Below are positions 32,630 to 40,008 of a stretch of DNA of 43,305 bases, one piece after another. Source of the DNA: Streptomyces sp. LUP30 (GTDB taxonomy: Bacteria > Actinomycetota > Actinomycetes > Streptomycetales > Streptomycetaceae); NCBI RefSeq assembly GCF_001746365.1, contig NZ_MJAJ01000068.1, positions 1 through 43,305 on the forward strand. Direction: 5' to 3'. Position 1 is the stretch's first letter. Each line of letters starts with the position of its first letter. Below the pieces are notes generated by a model. That model saw nothing but the letters and a program-made list of their open reading frames with translations. It was not told the origin of the DNA and searched no databases. The translations under genes and the position numbers were made by a program.

Positions 32630-32662
32630 CGCCGAGGCGCTTGCACCCGGCTCGAGCCGGGC

Positions 32663-33538
32663 TCAGAACAGGCCGTCCTGCCGGTGGTCCGCCGGCGCCT
32701 CGAAGTGCCGTACGGGAAAGGCGACTTCGCCGCCCGCCGCCGGGACCAGCTCCCACCCCCGCATCAGCCGCGTGTCGAGGACGACCACCCCGCTCGGTGC
32801 GGCGAGATGCAGGTCGGGCCCTGCGGCCGCCACCAGCTCCCCGCTCAGCGACCCCCCGGCCACGAGCTCGCGCACCTCCCCGAGGGCGGCGGGCACTCCC
32901 GCCAGCCCGAACGCCCGCACATGGTCGACCGACCGGAAGGGCTCGGGCGTCAACGACTCGGGCCAACCGCCCAGTCGGACGGCCTTCCCGTACACCTCCC
33001 TGATCTCGTCCGCCCGTTCCTCCTCCGTTTCCGGCAACGCGGCGCGCACCGCCCGCTTCTCCGCGTACGGGATCCGGTCCGGCACCCGCAGCGCGGCCCG
33101 CAACAGCTCCTCGGTACGCCGGGCGGCCATCAGCGGTCCGGCGCCCAGCCACGTGAAGCAGACGGCGCCCTGCTCCAGCAGTCGCGCCGACCCGCGCTCG
33201 ACCGCCGTGATCCCGACCTTGACCAGGCCGGGACCGAACCACGCCAGATACACGTGGTACGGCCGCGGATCATCGGCGACCCCGTCCGCCGCCACGGAGT
33301 GCGCCCGGTCCAGCCGCGCACACTCCTCGCACCGGGCTCCCGCGCTCCTCCCCGAGATCCCCGCCCGTACGGGACACGGATGCCCGCGAGCCCCGACACA
33401 CTGCCGCACGCCCCCCGCCGCCACCTGGAAGGAGACCCGCTTACCCCAGTTCAGCGGGCTACGACGCCCTCCGTCCCACGTCAGCACGGGGCCCTGCGCC
33501 GACCACCGCAGCCCCGAGCACTTCCACGCCTGTGCCAT
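32663..33538 (-). CDS. DUF2797 protein with GIY-YIG-like core
   Basis: 291 residues. An N-terminal Cys-containing block (CVGARGHPCPVRAG, then ARCEECARLD) suggests metal binding. Residues about 98-130 read HVYLAWFGPGLVKVGIT, R, RLLEQGA, which has the spacing of GIY-YIG/T5orf172 nuclease folds (VY-(10)-KVGIT-R), though the first motif is degraded to YLA. The C-terminal half has no recognised features. ATG 33538 was chosen; GTG 33541 and TTG 33547 are adjacent alternatives. Its start lies inside the end of the next upstream gene. Function is unknown. Confidence 0.8.
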   Translation of the reverse strand: MAQAWKCSGLRWSAQGPVLTWDGGRRSPLNWGKRVSFQVAAGGVRQCVGARGHPCPVRAGISGRSAGARCEECARLDRAHSVAADGVADDPRPYHVYLAWFGPGLVKVGITAVERGSARLLEQGAVCFTWLGAGPLMAARRTEELLRAALRVPDRIPYAEKRAVRAALPETEEERADEIREVYGKAVRLGGWPESLTPEPFRSVDHVRAFGLAGVPAALGEVRELVAGGSLSGELVAAAGPDLHLAAPSGVVVLDTRLMRGWELVPAAGGEVAFPVRHFEAPADHRQDGLF

Positions 33539-33905
33539 CACCCGCAACGGTAGGCCCAGCCACTGACAAAGCGGCCGGGGCCACGGCCGGGGCCGGGCGC
33601 CCTCGTCCCGCGAGCCGGCATCCGAGGCATCCGGGATGCCCGTCCCGGGCCCCCGCGTCCCGCACCCGCATCCCCCACTCCGACCGCGGCCGCACCCCGG
33701 GCGGCTTGCCCCGTCCGGTGAGGTGCAGCCCCCAGGTGACCAGCGCGCTCACCGCGACGACGACGCCTCCGCCGAGCAGCGCGGGCCCGGAGACGGCGCA
33801 GACTCCGACGCCCATCAGCGCCGCCCCCGAGGTCGCGACGGCGACTCCGGTCCAGCCGGCGATCGTGTGCCCCTCGTCGTACTCGTCGTACAGATGCCCA
33901 GTCAC
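33459..33905 (-). CDS. Small two-helix membrane protein with GHxxAGW motif
   Basis: 148 residues from GTG 33905. GHTIAGWTGVAVATSGAALMG plus a second hydrophobic segment (ALLGGGVVVAVSALVTWGLHL) resembles the actinobacterial HGxxPAAW small membrane family. After the helices comes a basic segment with a CLGC motif (residues about 90-100), then an Ala/Val/Gly tail that overlaps the DUF2797 gene by 80 nt and may be readthrough. An AGGAGG site lies 11 nt before GTG 33905; GTG 33917 overlaps that site and is rejected. Function unknown. Confidence 0.62.
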   Translation of the reverse strand: MTGHLYDEYDEGHTIAGWTGVAVATSGAALMGVGVCAVSGPALLGGGVVVAVSALVTWGLHLTGRGKPPGVRPRSEWGMRVRDAGARDGHPGCLGCRLAGRGRPAPAVAPAALSVAGPTVAGDGTGVEVLGAAVVGAGPRADVGRRAS

Positions 33906-34055
33906 AGAATCTCTCACCTCCTAAGAAGTTACTAACGTAAACCTCTTACAAGGTAAGGCAAGTGGAAGCCGGCGAACAAGGACCCACGCGAAGCCGTGAC
34001 GAGGGGGGAACGAGGGGGACGGCCCGAGCCGGAAGGCCAGGGGCCGGGGCCGCCT

Positions 34056-34099
34056 GAGCCGGAGGATCAGGGGGCTGGGGCCGCCTGATCCTCCGGCTC
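34056..34099. terminator. Strong 16-bp inverted repeat
   Basis: GAGCCGGAGGATCAGG (34056-34071) and its perfect complement (34084-34099) flank a 12-nt loop. It lies between divergent genes, so a terminator role is odd; it may be a dispersed repeat. Confidence 0.5.
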
Positions 34100-34128
34100 G
34101 GGACCGAGGCTCGGGCCGGAGTCCAGGC

Positions 34129-34234
34129 GGAGGATGAGCTCACGAGCTCGGGCCGGAGACCGGGGGAGGATGAGCTCACCGGCTCGGCGGGGAAGTGCTG
34201 GGGTGGAGGATGGGCTCACGAGCTCGGGCCGGAG
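34129..34234. repeat. 30-bp direct repeats with GAGCTC dyads
   Basis: Near-identical 30-bp units at 34129-34158 and 34205-34234 (one mismatch), and a partial copy at 34165-34187. Each contains GAGCTC-AC-GAGCTC or a variant. The cluster ends 47 bp before the MarR start. Confidence 0.8.
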
Positions 34235-34281
34235 GGCCGGGGCGTGCAGGCAGCGTGCAGGAGAGGAACCAGACCCCCGCG

Positions 34282-34767
34282 ATGACACCCGAGCCACCGC
34301 CGTCCCCCCGCCCCGCCGCGACCCCCGAGCAGGCGCTCGCGGCGATGGACGACCTCATCGCGGCCAGCCTGGTCGGTCAGCAGGAGATGGCCCAGCGCCT
34401 GGGCCTGAACGTCACCGACCTGACCTGCCTCGGCTACGTCATCCAGGCCGGCGACGACCTCCTCACCGCCGGCGACCTCGCGAACCGCGTCCATGTCACG
34501 ACCGGCGCGGTGACCGGCATCCTCGACCGCCTGGAACGTGCCGGCTACGTCACCCGCCGCCCCGACCCCCGGGACCGCCGGCGGGTCCGCGTGGCCGCCG
34601 TGCCGTCGGCCGTGGCCAGGGTCCACGCCCTGTACGAACCGCACTACGCCCGTCTCAACGGCCTCTTCGCCGACTACTCCCCCCAGGAGACCGCCGTCCT
34701 GACGGACTGGTTCACCCGCGCGACGGCGCTGGTGAACACCTACCGCGAGGAACTCCGCGACCGCTAG
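34282..34767 (+). CDS. MarR-family transcriptional regulator
   Basis: 161 residues. After a Pro-rich start come a dimer helix (ALAAMDDLIAASLVGQQEMA) and the winged helix LTAGDLANRVHVTTGAVTGI, LDRLERAGYVTRRPDPRDRR with the conserved DxRRxR wing. ATG 34282 lacks a good ribosome site; GTG 34252 is possible. It is a different MarR subtype from the one at 18620. No obvious target is adjacent; the GAGCTC repeats upstream could be its own operator. Confidence 0.85.
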   Translation: MTPEPPPSPRPAATPEQALAAMDDLIAASLVGQQEMAQRLGLNVTDLTCLGYVIQAGDDLLTAGDLANRVHVTTGAVTGILDRLERAGYVTRRPDPRDRRRVRVAAVPSAVARVHALYEPHYARLNGLFADYSPQETAVLTDWFTRATALVNTYREELRDR

Positions 34768-34823
34768 CCCCAGCACCCGCCCGCGTCGGGCCCGGGCCCG
34801 GCGACATCCCGGGCCGCGCTCCG

Positions 34824-34829
34824 TAGAGT
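34824..34829 (+). promoter_or_regulatory. Possible -10 element TAGAGT for the rhomboid gene
   Basis: TAGAGT, 62 nt before ATG 34892, would give a leader of about 55 nt containing a GGGGAGGGG ribosome site. Confidence 0.4.
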
Positions 34830-34891
34830 TCGACGACGATGCGAGAGCGCCCGCCGGGGAGCGGTGGCGTCCGGCGGGGAGGGGAGCTGTC

Positions 34892-35542
34892 ATGGGCGAA
34901 TCGGAGTTGATCGCGGAGGCGCGCAAGGCGTTCTTCGTGATGTTCGGTCTGCTGGCGGTCGTCTGGCTGGCGCAGGTCGCCAACTACGCCGACGACTACG
35001 CCCTGTCCCGGGAGTTCGGAGTGCTCCCGGGTGACGTCGGCGCCCTGCCGCACCTGCTCACCGCGCCCTTCCTCCACTGGAACTGGGCGCACATCGAAAG
35101 CAACTCCGGGCCGCTGTTCGTCTTCGGCTTCCTCGCCGCCTACCGAGGCGTGACCCGCTTCCTCGGGCTGACCCTGCTCGTCGCCGTCTCCAGCGGTCTC
35201 ACCGTCTGGTTCTTCGAACAGGGCGGCGCGGACACGGTCGGCGCGAGCGGTCTGGTCTTCGGGTACTTCGGCTACGTCGTGGTGCGCGGACTCTTCGACC
35301 GGCACCTGATCGACACGCTGATCGGCGTCGTCATGGCCGCCTCCTTCGCCTATCTGCTCACGGTCGCCGTGCCCGGAACCCCGGGGGTGAGCTGGCTCGG
35401 ACACCTCGGAGGCCTGGCCGGAGGCCTGCTCGGAGCATGGCTCTTCCGCGACCGCCGCCCCCGCGGCGCCACACCCCCCACCCCCGCCGACACCCCACGC
35501 GCAGACCTGCACAAGGAACTCGGCGACCTGGGACTGCTCTAG
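34892..35542 (+). CDS. Rhomboid-family intramembrane serine protease
   Basis: 216 residues with six hydrophobic segments. The catalytic dyad is visible: GASG with Ser119 and GHLGG with His171. HWNWAHIESN, carrying the HxxxN element in loop 1, is also present. The enzyme cleaves transmembrane proteins within the bilayer. The C-terminus is a cytoplasmic Pro/Arg tail. ATG 34892 follows GGGGAGGGGAGC. It stands alone between the MarR gene and the terminator at 35634; substrates are unknown. Confidence 0.92.
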   Translation: MGESELIAEARKAFFVMFGLLAVVWLAQVANYADDYALSREFGVLPGDVGALPHLLTAPFLHWNWAHIESNSGPLFVFGFLAAYRGVTRFLGLTLLVAVSSGLTVWFFEQGGADTVGASGLVFGYFGYVVVRGLFDRHLIDTLIGVVMAASFAYLLTVAVPGTPGVSWLGHLGGLAGGLLGAWLFRDRRPRGATPPTPADTPRADLHKELGDLGLL

Positions 35543-35633
35543 CGCCGACGCCCCGCCACCCACGGGAGAACAACCCGGGCGGGCCGCGGCACGAAGGCAA
35601 TCCCCCCGAAAGCCTCTGCCATCCGAACCGCCG

Positions 35634-35659
35634 AAGGCCCCGGAGCTCTCCGGGGCCTT
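35634..35659 (-). terminator. Original terminator of the tRNA-Arg locus
   Basis: AAGGCCCCGGAG-CT-CTCCGGGGCCTT, a perfect 12-bp stem, placed just past the duplicated tRNA 3' end exactly as the terminator of an intact tRNA would be. It could also end the rhomboid transcript. Confidence 0.65.
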
Positions 35660-35673
35660 GGACCGATGCGCAT

Positions 35674-35702
35674 TCGGCAGGATTCGAACCTGCAACCTTC
35701 TG
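35674..35702 (-). repeat. Attachment-site copy: partial tRNA-Arg 3' half
   Basis: 29 bp identical to 38477-38505, covering T-arm and variable region; similarity continues to 35710 (through the anticodon) and to 35670 with three mismatches in all. There is no 5' half, so this is not a functional tRNA. One mismatch alters the acceptor stem. Confidence 0.88.
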
Positions 35703-35958
35703 GTCGGTAGGCGCGCACACCAGGGCGAGTGGTCTGATCAATCCGCCGAACCAGGGGCGTGTTCGGCATTAACGGAATCGGGCCGGGGGCGGGCGCTGGT
35801 GCACGCGGCTATTGATGATGAAAAGATATGGCGCTGGAATCCGGTACGGAAATCTCCAAGCGATCCGAGGACAGGACCATCGGACTACGGCTAACATCGC
35901 GCACGAGAAGGTCACGAAACACCACCCACCGAACGTCACTGACGGAAGACGAGCCCCC

Positions 35959-37260
35959 ATGCCACGAAGATTAACACGCGACTTCAGGTCACTGAATTCT
36001 GCACTCAGAGTAAGCCGACGACGAATCACCTCTATCCTCAAGGGGATAGATCTGCAACACGAGAGCCCTGGAGATTCATCTCGCCAATACCAGGATAAAT
36101 TGTCAACATTCGCCAGGCGATATCTGAGCGACAGCGAATTCGAAGCAGCCAGGAAAAGAGTCTCCCGCGCGGCCATTCGTGTATACGTCGAAGAAAAGAG
36201 GGCCCCTACAGGGCTGAGCACCCTCACCCTCCTCTTCGCAACACTGGCTCCCTGGGCATTCGGCTACGCCTACGCTCACTACTCCTCAGCGGACCTTCAA
36301 AATGAGACAGCCAGAATTCCCGTGGCGTGGATCGTCCCCCTTTTCTGCGGGGTACTCTTCTTTGCAACCTCCGCCCTCGCTTACCTGAGCCCAAGAACGA
36401 GCACTAAAATATCGCTCGGAAGAAGATTCATGGTTAAATACAGATTCCGAGCCATCTCGATCATGGCGGTGATCACTTCATTTTCCCTTTGGGTACTGAT
36501 CCGGAGCAGGTGGGGGAATTCACTGACGGCACAGGATGCGTTCGTGAGATTCGCTGTCGGCGGCGCCGCATACCTATTCATCTGCATCGCCCTGGCGATG
36601 ATAACCACACTTGGGAGCAACTTTCTCAGCCGATACAAGCCTCCCCTGGCCCACCCGCACGACTGGCTGCTGCTGGATCTGGTCAACATATCTGCACAGG
36701 CTCAGAAAACGAGACTGAAGTGGAGTAGACCCGGGAGTGCTCATGCTCTGCTCGAAACCATTGAGAGGGCAGTAAGGAGAGCCGAAAGTTTTCCCTACTA
36801 CGTGGGCCCTCTGTTCTTCTCGGACAAAGAAACGCGCGATAAAGTTGCCAGCGATGGACTCGCCCTCGCTGCCCTCATTCGCGATCACCAACAGGTGATC
36901 ATCCGGGCCAGTGGGCCGAACTCGTACGACCGCGTCATCCAGTCGATGTGTTCAGGAATCGCCGCCCTCGCAGACGACGACTGGGAATCCTTCGTCAAGC
37001 ATGCACCACCGGTTTCGGGGGTATCCCGTTTTCGTTCTGCAGTCCAACGCTGCTTCCCCCCGCTGCTCTTGCTCGCAGCCGCCTTCCTCATCCCGTTGAT
37101 TCCCCCGGTAGCAAGCTCCCCGGCTGTTTCTGGAAGCGTACGGGTCACACTTATGGTCACCGCAGCATTGGCATTGATCCTGCCCCGCGAGTCCAGCGCG
37201 CGTGCCCCGATCCTTGACGCCTTGAGCAAGGCAGTTCCCATTTCAAAATCCGAAAAGTGA
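35959..37260 (+). CDS. Low-GC hypothetical polytopic membrane protein (element cargo)
   Basis: 433 residues from ATG 35959 with a weak GGAAGA site. A basic coiled start is followed by about six membrane helices: GLSTLTLLFATLAPWAFGYA, IPVAWIVPLFCGVLFFATSA, ISIMAVITSFSLWVLI, VRFAVGGAAYLFICIALAMI, then after a cytoplasmic stretch of about 150 residues a final pair near 375-420. Base composition is visibly lower in GC than its neighbours and A/T-ending codons are frequent, including TTA at codon 5, which needs the bldA tRNA. No family is recognised. It starts about 250 bp inside one att copy, as cargo genes of integrative elements often do. Confidence 0.72.
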   Translation: MPRRLTRDFRSLNSALRVSRRRITSILKGIDLQHESPGDSSRQYQDKLSTFARRYLSDSEFEAARKRVSRAAIRVYVEEKRAPTGLSTLTLLFATLAPWAFGYAYAHYSSADLQNETARIPVAWIVPLFCGVLFFATSALAYLSPRTSTKISLGRRFMVKYRFRAISIMAVITSFSLWVLIRSRWGNSLTAQDAFVRFAVGGAAYLFICIALAMITTLGSNFLSRYKPPLAHPHDWLLLDLVNISAQAQKTRLKWSRPGSAHALLETIERAVRRAESFPYYVGPLFFSDKETRDKVASDGLALAALIRDHQQVIIRASGPNSYDRVIQSMCSGIAALADDDWESFVKHAPPVSGVSRFRSAVQRCFPPLLLLAAAFLIPLIPPVASSPAVSGSVRVTLMVTAALALILPRESSARAPILDALSKAVPISKSEK

Positions 37261-37366
37261 CCGCGGACGTTTCCCAGATTTCCTCACCAATCGGGATCAT
37301 TCGCGAGGCGCCGACCAGTCGAAGAGCGGCGTCCATGGACAGCTCTTGGCCAGTGCTGGTCCATAG

Positions 37367-37537
37367 CTGGACTTCTCGGGACTGCTGACCCTCGCCCTCA
37401 ACGTCGCAGTACCCATCGTCGCCCGCCGCTACGGTCGCGCCGTCGTCGACGCGGTGGCCCCGCTGCTCCTCCTCGGCTGGGGTTCCGTGGCCCGCAGCTC
37501 CTGCGCGCTTTACACACCGTCGCCCGCCCCGCCGTAA
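37367..37537 (+). pseudogene. Fragment of SpdB/DUF2637-like plasmid-transfer membrane protein
   Basis: A frame beginning LDFSGLLTLALNVAVPIVAR and continuing YGRAVVDAVAPLLLLGWGSV resembles the C-terminal membrane part of DUF2637/SpdB-like proteins of Streptomyces integrative elements. A TAG lies just upstream in frame, there is no start, and after the conserved GW segment the frame runs into unrelated residues and TAA. Only about 40 residues are recognisable, so the identity is moderately sure. Confidence 0.5.
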
Positions 37538-37828
37538 CAGCTGCCCCGCCGGACGATCCTGAGACGGCCTCGGACGCGTTCCGCCCTGCGGCACCACTCA
37601 CCGTTCCGGCTCGGCCCCGGTCGCTCCTCAACTAGCTCCGGCCCCCGCTTCGCCCGCGGTCAAGGGTCCTGAGCCGCTGCCGGCCGAAGCGCGCTCCGTC
37701 GCGACGCCGGCCGAAGCGCGCTCCGTCGCGACGTCCCACCCTTCGGGCAGCAGTCCGACCGCCTTCGCCAGCAATCGGCTGCTGCCCGCAGTCCTCACCC
37801 TCGTGCCAGAAAGGACACCCCGCCACTC

Positions 37829-38347
37829 ATGCGCCGCCCTCTCGATCTGCGCCAGGTCATCAGCCCCGGCCTACCGGGTCTCGTCGAACCGGCCAGCGCC
37901 GACGCCTTCGACCGCGTAACGGAGCAGTCCGCCACCTCCGCGGCCGCATCACCCCGTCGACCAAGGTGGACCAGATCTCCGCCCGGGAGACGGCGAACTC
38001 ACGGACGCCAAGGTCCCCGGATACGTGGCCAGCACGCCACCAACAGCGCGAAAGGCGCGGCCACCGTGGACCGCGCCCTCATGTGCCGCCCCTGCGCTGC
38101 ACTCGGTCACACGCGCGGCCCCGACGGCTTCCGCGACCTCGGCGCCGACTGCGACGGCACCGGGCGGGCCGAACCCCGCACAGACCTCCCCGTCCAGCAG
38201 CACGCCCGACGGATGATCCGCACCGCCTGGGCGCTCGGCCACTTCCCCCGAGTTCGCCCACCTCAAGCTCTGGGGGCTCACCTGCTCGGCATCCGGGGTC
38301 ACTTCGCCGGCAAGTCGCGCGCCTACTCGGCCACATCCGGACGATGA
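37829..38347 (+). pseudogene. RepSA-type replication initiator, frameshifted and internally deleted
   Basis: Initiator-like pieces appear in changing frames: an N-terminal DAFDRVTEQ; GELTDAKVPGYVAS in a second frame near 38000; then HATNSAKGAATVDRALMCRP, GHTRGPDGFRDLGADCDGTG and LPVQQHARRMIRTAWALGHF in the first frame; and finally, after an extra base in the C-run near 38246, EFAHLKLW and AHLLGIRGHFAGKSRAYSAT in alternating frames. This order is that of pSAM2-like RepSA. The segment between DRVTEQ and GELTDAK is far too short, so most of the replication domain is deleted. At least three frameshifts make it non-functional. Confidence 0.75.
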
Positions 38348-38428
38348 CGGCGGCCCGGCGGTGTCCCAGTAGCTGTCTGATCCACCCACAAAGGCGGTTG
38401 CCGTCGAACACTGCTGTCAACGCAAAAG

Positions 38429-38464
38429 CCAGAGGCCCTAAGGAGTGATCCTCAGGGCCTCTGG
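38429..38464 (-). terminator. Terminator of tRNA-Arg(ACG)
   Basis: A 16-position stem with one mismatch (CCAGAGGCCCT-AAGGA, loop GTGA) starts 8 nt past the tRNA 3' end. Confidence 0.85.
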
Positions 38465-38471
38465 TCTGCTG

Positions 38472-38544
38472 TGCACTCGGCAGGATTCGAACCTGCAACC
38501 TTCTGATCCGTAGTCAGATGCTCTATCCGTTAAGCTACGAGTGC
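38472..38544 (-). tRNA. tRNA-Arg (anticodon ACG)
   Basis: 73 nt. Acceptor arms GCACTCG/CGAGTGC pair, discriminator A; anticodon arm CTGAC-TACGGAT-CAG gives ACG, whose A34 is the substrate of TadA. T-loop GGTTCGAAT is present and CCA is not encoded. It is the host gene of the integrative element, which rebuilt its 3' end. Confidence 0.95.
38477..38505 (-). repeat. Attachment-site copy inside intact tRNA-Arg
   Basis: The 29-bp partner of 35674-35702, here part of the functional tRNA. Confidence 0.88.
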
Positions 38545-38734
38545 TTGTTATTCGATTTTTCTGTCTTCGCTCCCGGCCCTTCCGGCCCGCTCGCGGCGAC
38601 AGGAAGAACATTACATGACTGCCGCCGTCATGTGAAATCCGTTAGCCATACCCCTTGTGACCTGCGGAAACCCCTTCAAGAGGGCTTCGTGGGCCCGGTC
38701 GGATCGGGGCGGGGTGAGGCGAGTCGGGGAACGA

Positions 38735-38765
38735 CGAAGCCCCGGTCACTGGGACCGGGGCTTCG
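38735..38765 (-). terminator. Terminator of tRNA-Ser(GCT)
   Basis: CGAAGCCCCGGTC-ACTGG-GACCGGGGCTTCG, a perfect 13-bp stem, 10 nt past the tRNA. A separate ACATGAC-N7-GTCATGT dyad lies at 38613-38633 between the two tRNAs. Confidence 0.88.
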
Positions 38766-38774
38766 GTGTTCGAG

Positions 38775-38865
38775 CGGAGGCGGAGGGATTTGAACCCTCG
38801 ATGGGGCGTAAACCCCAAACCGCATTAGCAGTGCGGCGCCATAGACCGGACTAGGCGACGCCTCC
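38775..38865 (-). tRNA. tRNA-Ser (anticodon GCT)
   Basis: 91 nt. Acceptor arms GGAGGCG/CGCCTCC, discriminator G; anticodon arm CGCAC-TGCTAAT-GCG gives GCT. A long variable arm (GGGGTTTACGCCCC) and T-loop GGTTCAAAT mark a serine tRNA. Confidence 0.95.
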
Positions 38866-39023
38866 AGCACAACCGCTCGCGTGTGTGCGAGTGGCGCGTG
38901 CAGATGATGACACAGTCGAGCGTCGTGTCACCAATCGGCCTCCACGGTACTAGGCGCCCCGGTCACAGGGCAAAGGCGTTGTCCGGGCGCAACGTCGTCG
39001 GCGGTGCACCCGTTAGTACGGTC

Positions 39024-39554
39024 ATGCCCCAGGTCACCCCGCTCCGACGCTTCGCCGTCACCGTCTCCGCCGCCTGCGCCGCCATGATCGCCGCCTCCGG
39101 CGCGGGCCCCGGCGCCGCCTACGCCGGGACGGTCGACGCGCTCACCGCCGTCACGCCGCTCGTCGGCGGCTCCGTCCCCCTCGCGCCTCCGCCCGTCCGG
39201 GAGGAGGACCAGGTCTCCGGTGACCATCTCACCGTCACCGTCCGGCATGCCGGTGCGCGGGTGGACGGGACCTTCGAGGTGTACTGCCACCCGGACGGCG
39301 GCAGTCATCCGGACACGGCAGGCGCGTGCGACGCCCTGGACCGGGACACCCGGTGGGGGCGGGACGTCTTCGCGCCCGTGCCCGAGGGCGAGGTCTGCAC
39401 GATGCGGTACGGCGGGCCGGCCACCGCGCATGTCACCGGACGCTGGGCCGGGCGGCCGGTCGACGCCTCGTACGACCGCAGCAACGGTTGTGAGATCGAG
39501 CGGTGGGACCGGCTCGCGCCGCTGCTGCCGGATCTGCGCCCCGTGGGCCGCTGA
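39024..39554 (+). CDS. Secreted subtilisin-inhibitor-like (SSI family) protein
   Basis: 176 residues. A signal peptide (RRFAVTVSAACAAMIAASG ... AAYA) would be cleaved near residue 34. The mature part has the SSI pattern YCHPDGGSHPDTAGACDAL, GEVCTMRY, HVTGRWAGRPVDASY and NGCEIE, with four Cys placed for two disulfides. By alignment with SSI (C-P-M-V-Y) the reactive bond is Met-Arg within C-T-M-R-Y. The canonical DP after that site is replaced by GGP, so inhibitory strength may differ. ATG 39024 has no ribosome site. SSI proteins block extracellular serine proteases during development. Confidence 0.85.
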   Translation: MPQVTPLRRFAVTVSAACAAMIAASGAGPGAAYAGTVDALTAVTPLVGGSVPLAPPPVREEDQVSGDHLTVTVRHAGARVDGTFEVYCHPDGGSHPDTAGACDALDRDTRWGRDVFAPVPEGEVCTMRYGGPATAHVTGRWAGRPVDASYDRSNGCEIERWDRLAPLLPDLRPVGR

Positions 39555-39573
39555 GCCGGTCGACTGGATCCAC

Positions 39574-39633
39574 CCGCTGGAACCCGCTGGAACCCGCCGG
39601 AACCCGGATGAACCCGGCTGAACCCGGCTGAAT
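39574..39633. repeat. Six 10-bp tandem repeats after the SSI gene
   Basis: CCGCTGGAAC, CCGCTGGAAC, CCGCCGGAAC, CCGGATGAAC, CCGGCTGAAC, CCGGCTGAAT run head to tail from 20 nt after the stop. Confidence 0.88.
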
Positions 39634-39651
39634 CCGATGGCCACCGGTGCC

Positions 39652-39679
39652 GGGCTCAGGGCTCGGGGCTCAGGGCTCG
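39652..39679. repeat. Two 14-bp tandem repeats GGGCTCAGGGCTCG
   Basis: Exact copies at 39652 and 39666. Confidence 0.85.
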
Positions 39680-40008
39680 GGCATCGGGTTCTGTCGGGTC
39701 AGGCTGAGGCGTCGGGCGAGGAGTGGGGCGGAAGCACCTGTTCCGTAAAGGTCGGGCGAAGGTCCCGCGAAGTCGCGGACCCTTCGGATCACGCGTCGAG
39801 CGGGCTTTGCGGCAGGCCGGGGGGCGACAGGGCCGGTGGGGACGGGCACGGACATACGTTCTGTGGTGCTTCGTCGTGCGAGCTCCCTCTCATCCGGCGT
39901 CGCCGAAGGGACCCCAGCCCTTAGACTCCCTCGCGTGACACGCTGCGGACCGGTTGGCAAGATGGCCCGAGCGGTCGGCAAAGTGCGGTAACAGGGAGGA
40001 AGCGACTC
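39680..40008. other. 329-bp leader region of the PAS-domain gene
   Basis: Contains an imperfect hairpin GGTCCCGCGA-AG-TCGCGGACC near 39761-39781, a possible -10 TAGACT near 39922 and the AGGGAGGA ribosome site at 39993-40000. No credible gene is seen on either strand. Confidence 0.5.

Larger units (their letters stand above)
33906..34281. other. Gap with leader, hairpin and repeats
   Basis: 376 bp. Near 33918-33960 lies an AT-rich stretch that may be the promoter of the GHxxAGW gene. The rest is low-complexity GA/GC sequence with a 16-bp inverted repeat and GAGCTC-rich direct repeats. No gene is seen. Confidence 0.55.
35670..38513. mobile_element. Decayed integrative element (AICE remnant) in tRNA-Arg(ACG)
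   Basis: About 2.8 kb bounded by a 41-bp imperfect direct repeat of the tRNA 3' part (29 bp exact). Inside are one low-GC intact-looking gene, a fragment of an SpdB/DUF2637-like membrane protein and a frameshifted RepSA-like initiator. These two markers are typical of actinomycete integrative and conjugative elements. Integrase, excisionase and tra genes are missing, so the element should be immobile. Confidence 0.75.

Noticed and set aside
35674..35745. A second tRNA-Arg gene
   Set aside because: Only the 3' part through the anticodon loop matches; no D-arm or 5' acceptor strand follows, so it is an attachment-site remnant.
37829..38347. An intact 172-residue protein
   Set aside because: Conserved initiator segments lie in different frames and the middle is missing, so the continuous frame is chance within a pseudogene.
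39675..39857. A 61-codon minus-strand small gene
   Set aside because: It has many non-GC third positions for this genome, no ribosome site and no recognisable pattern.
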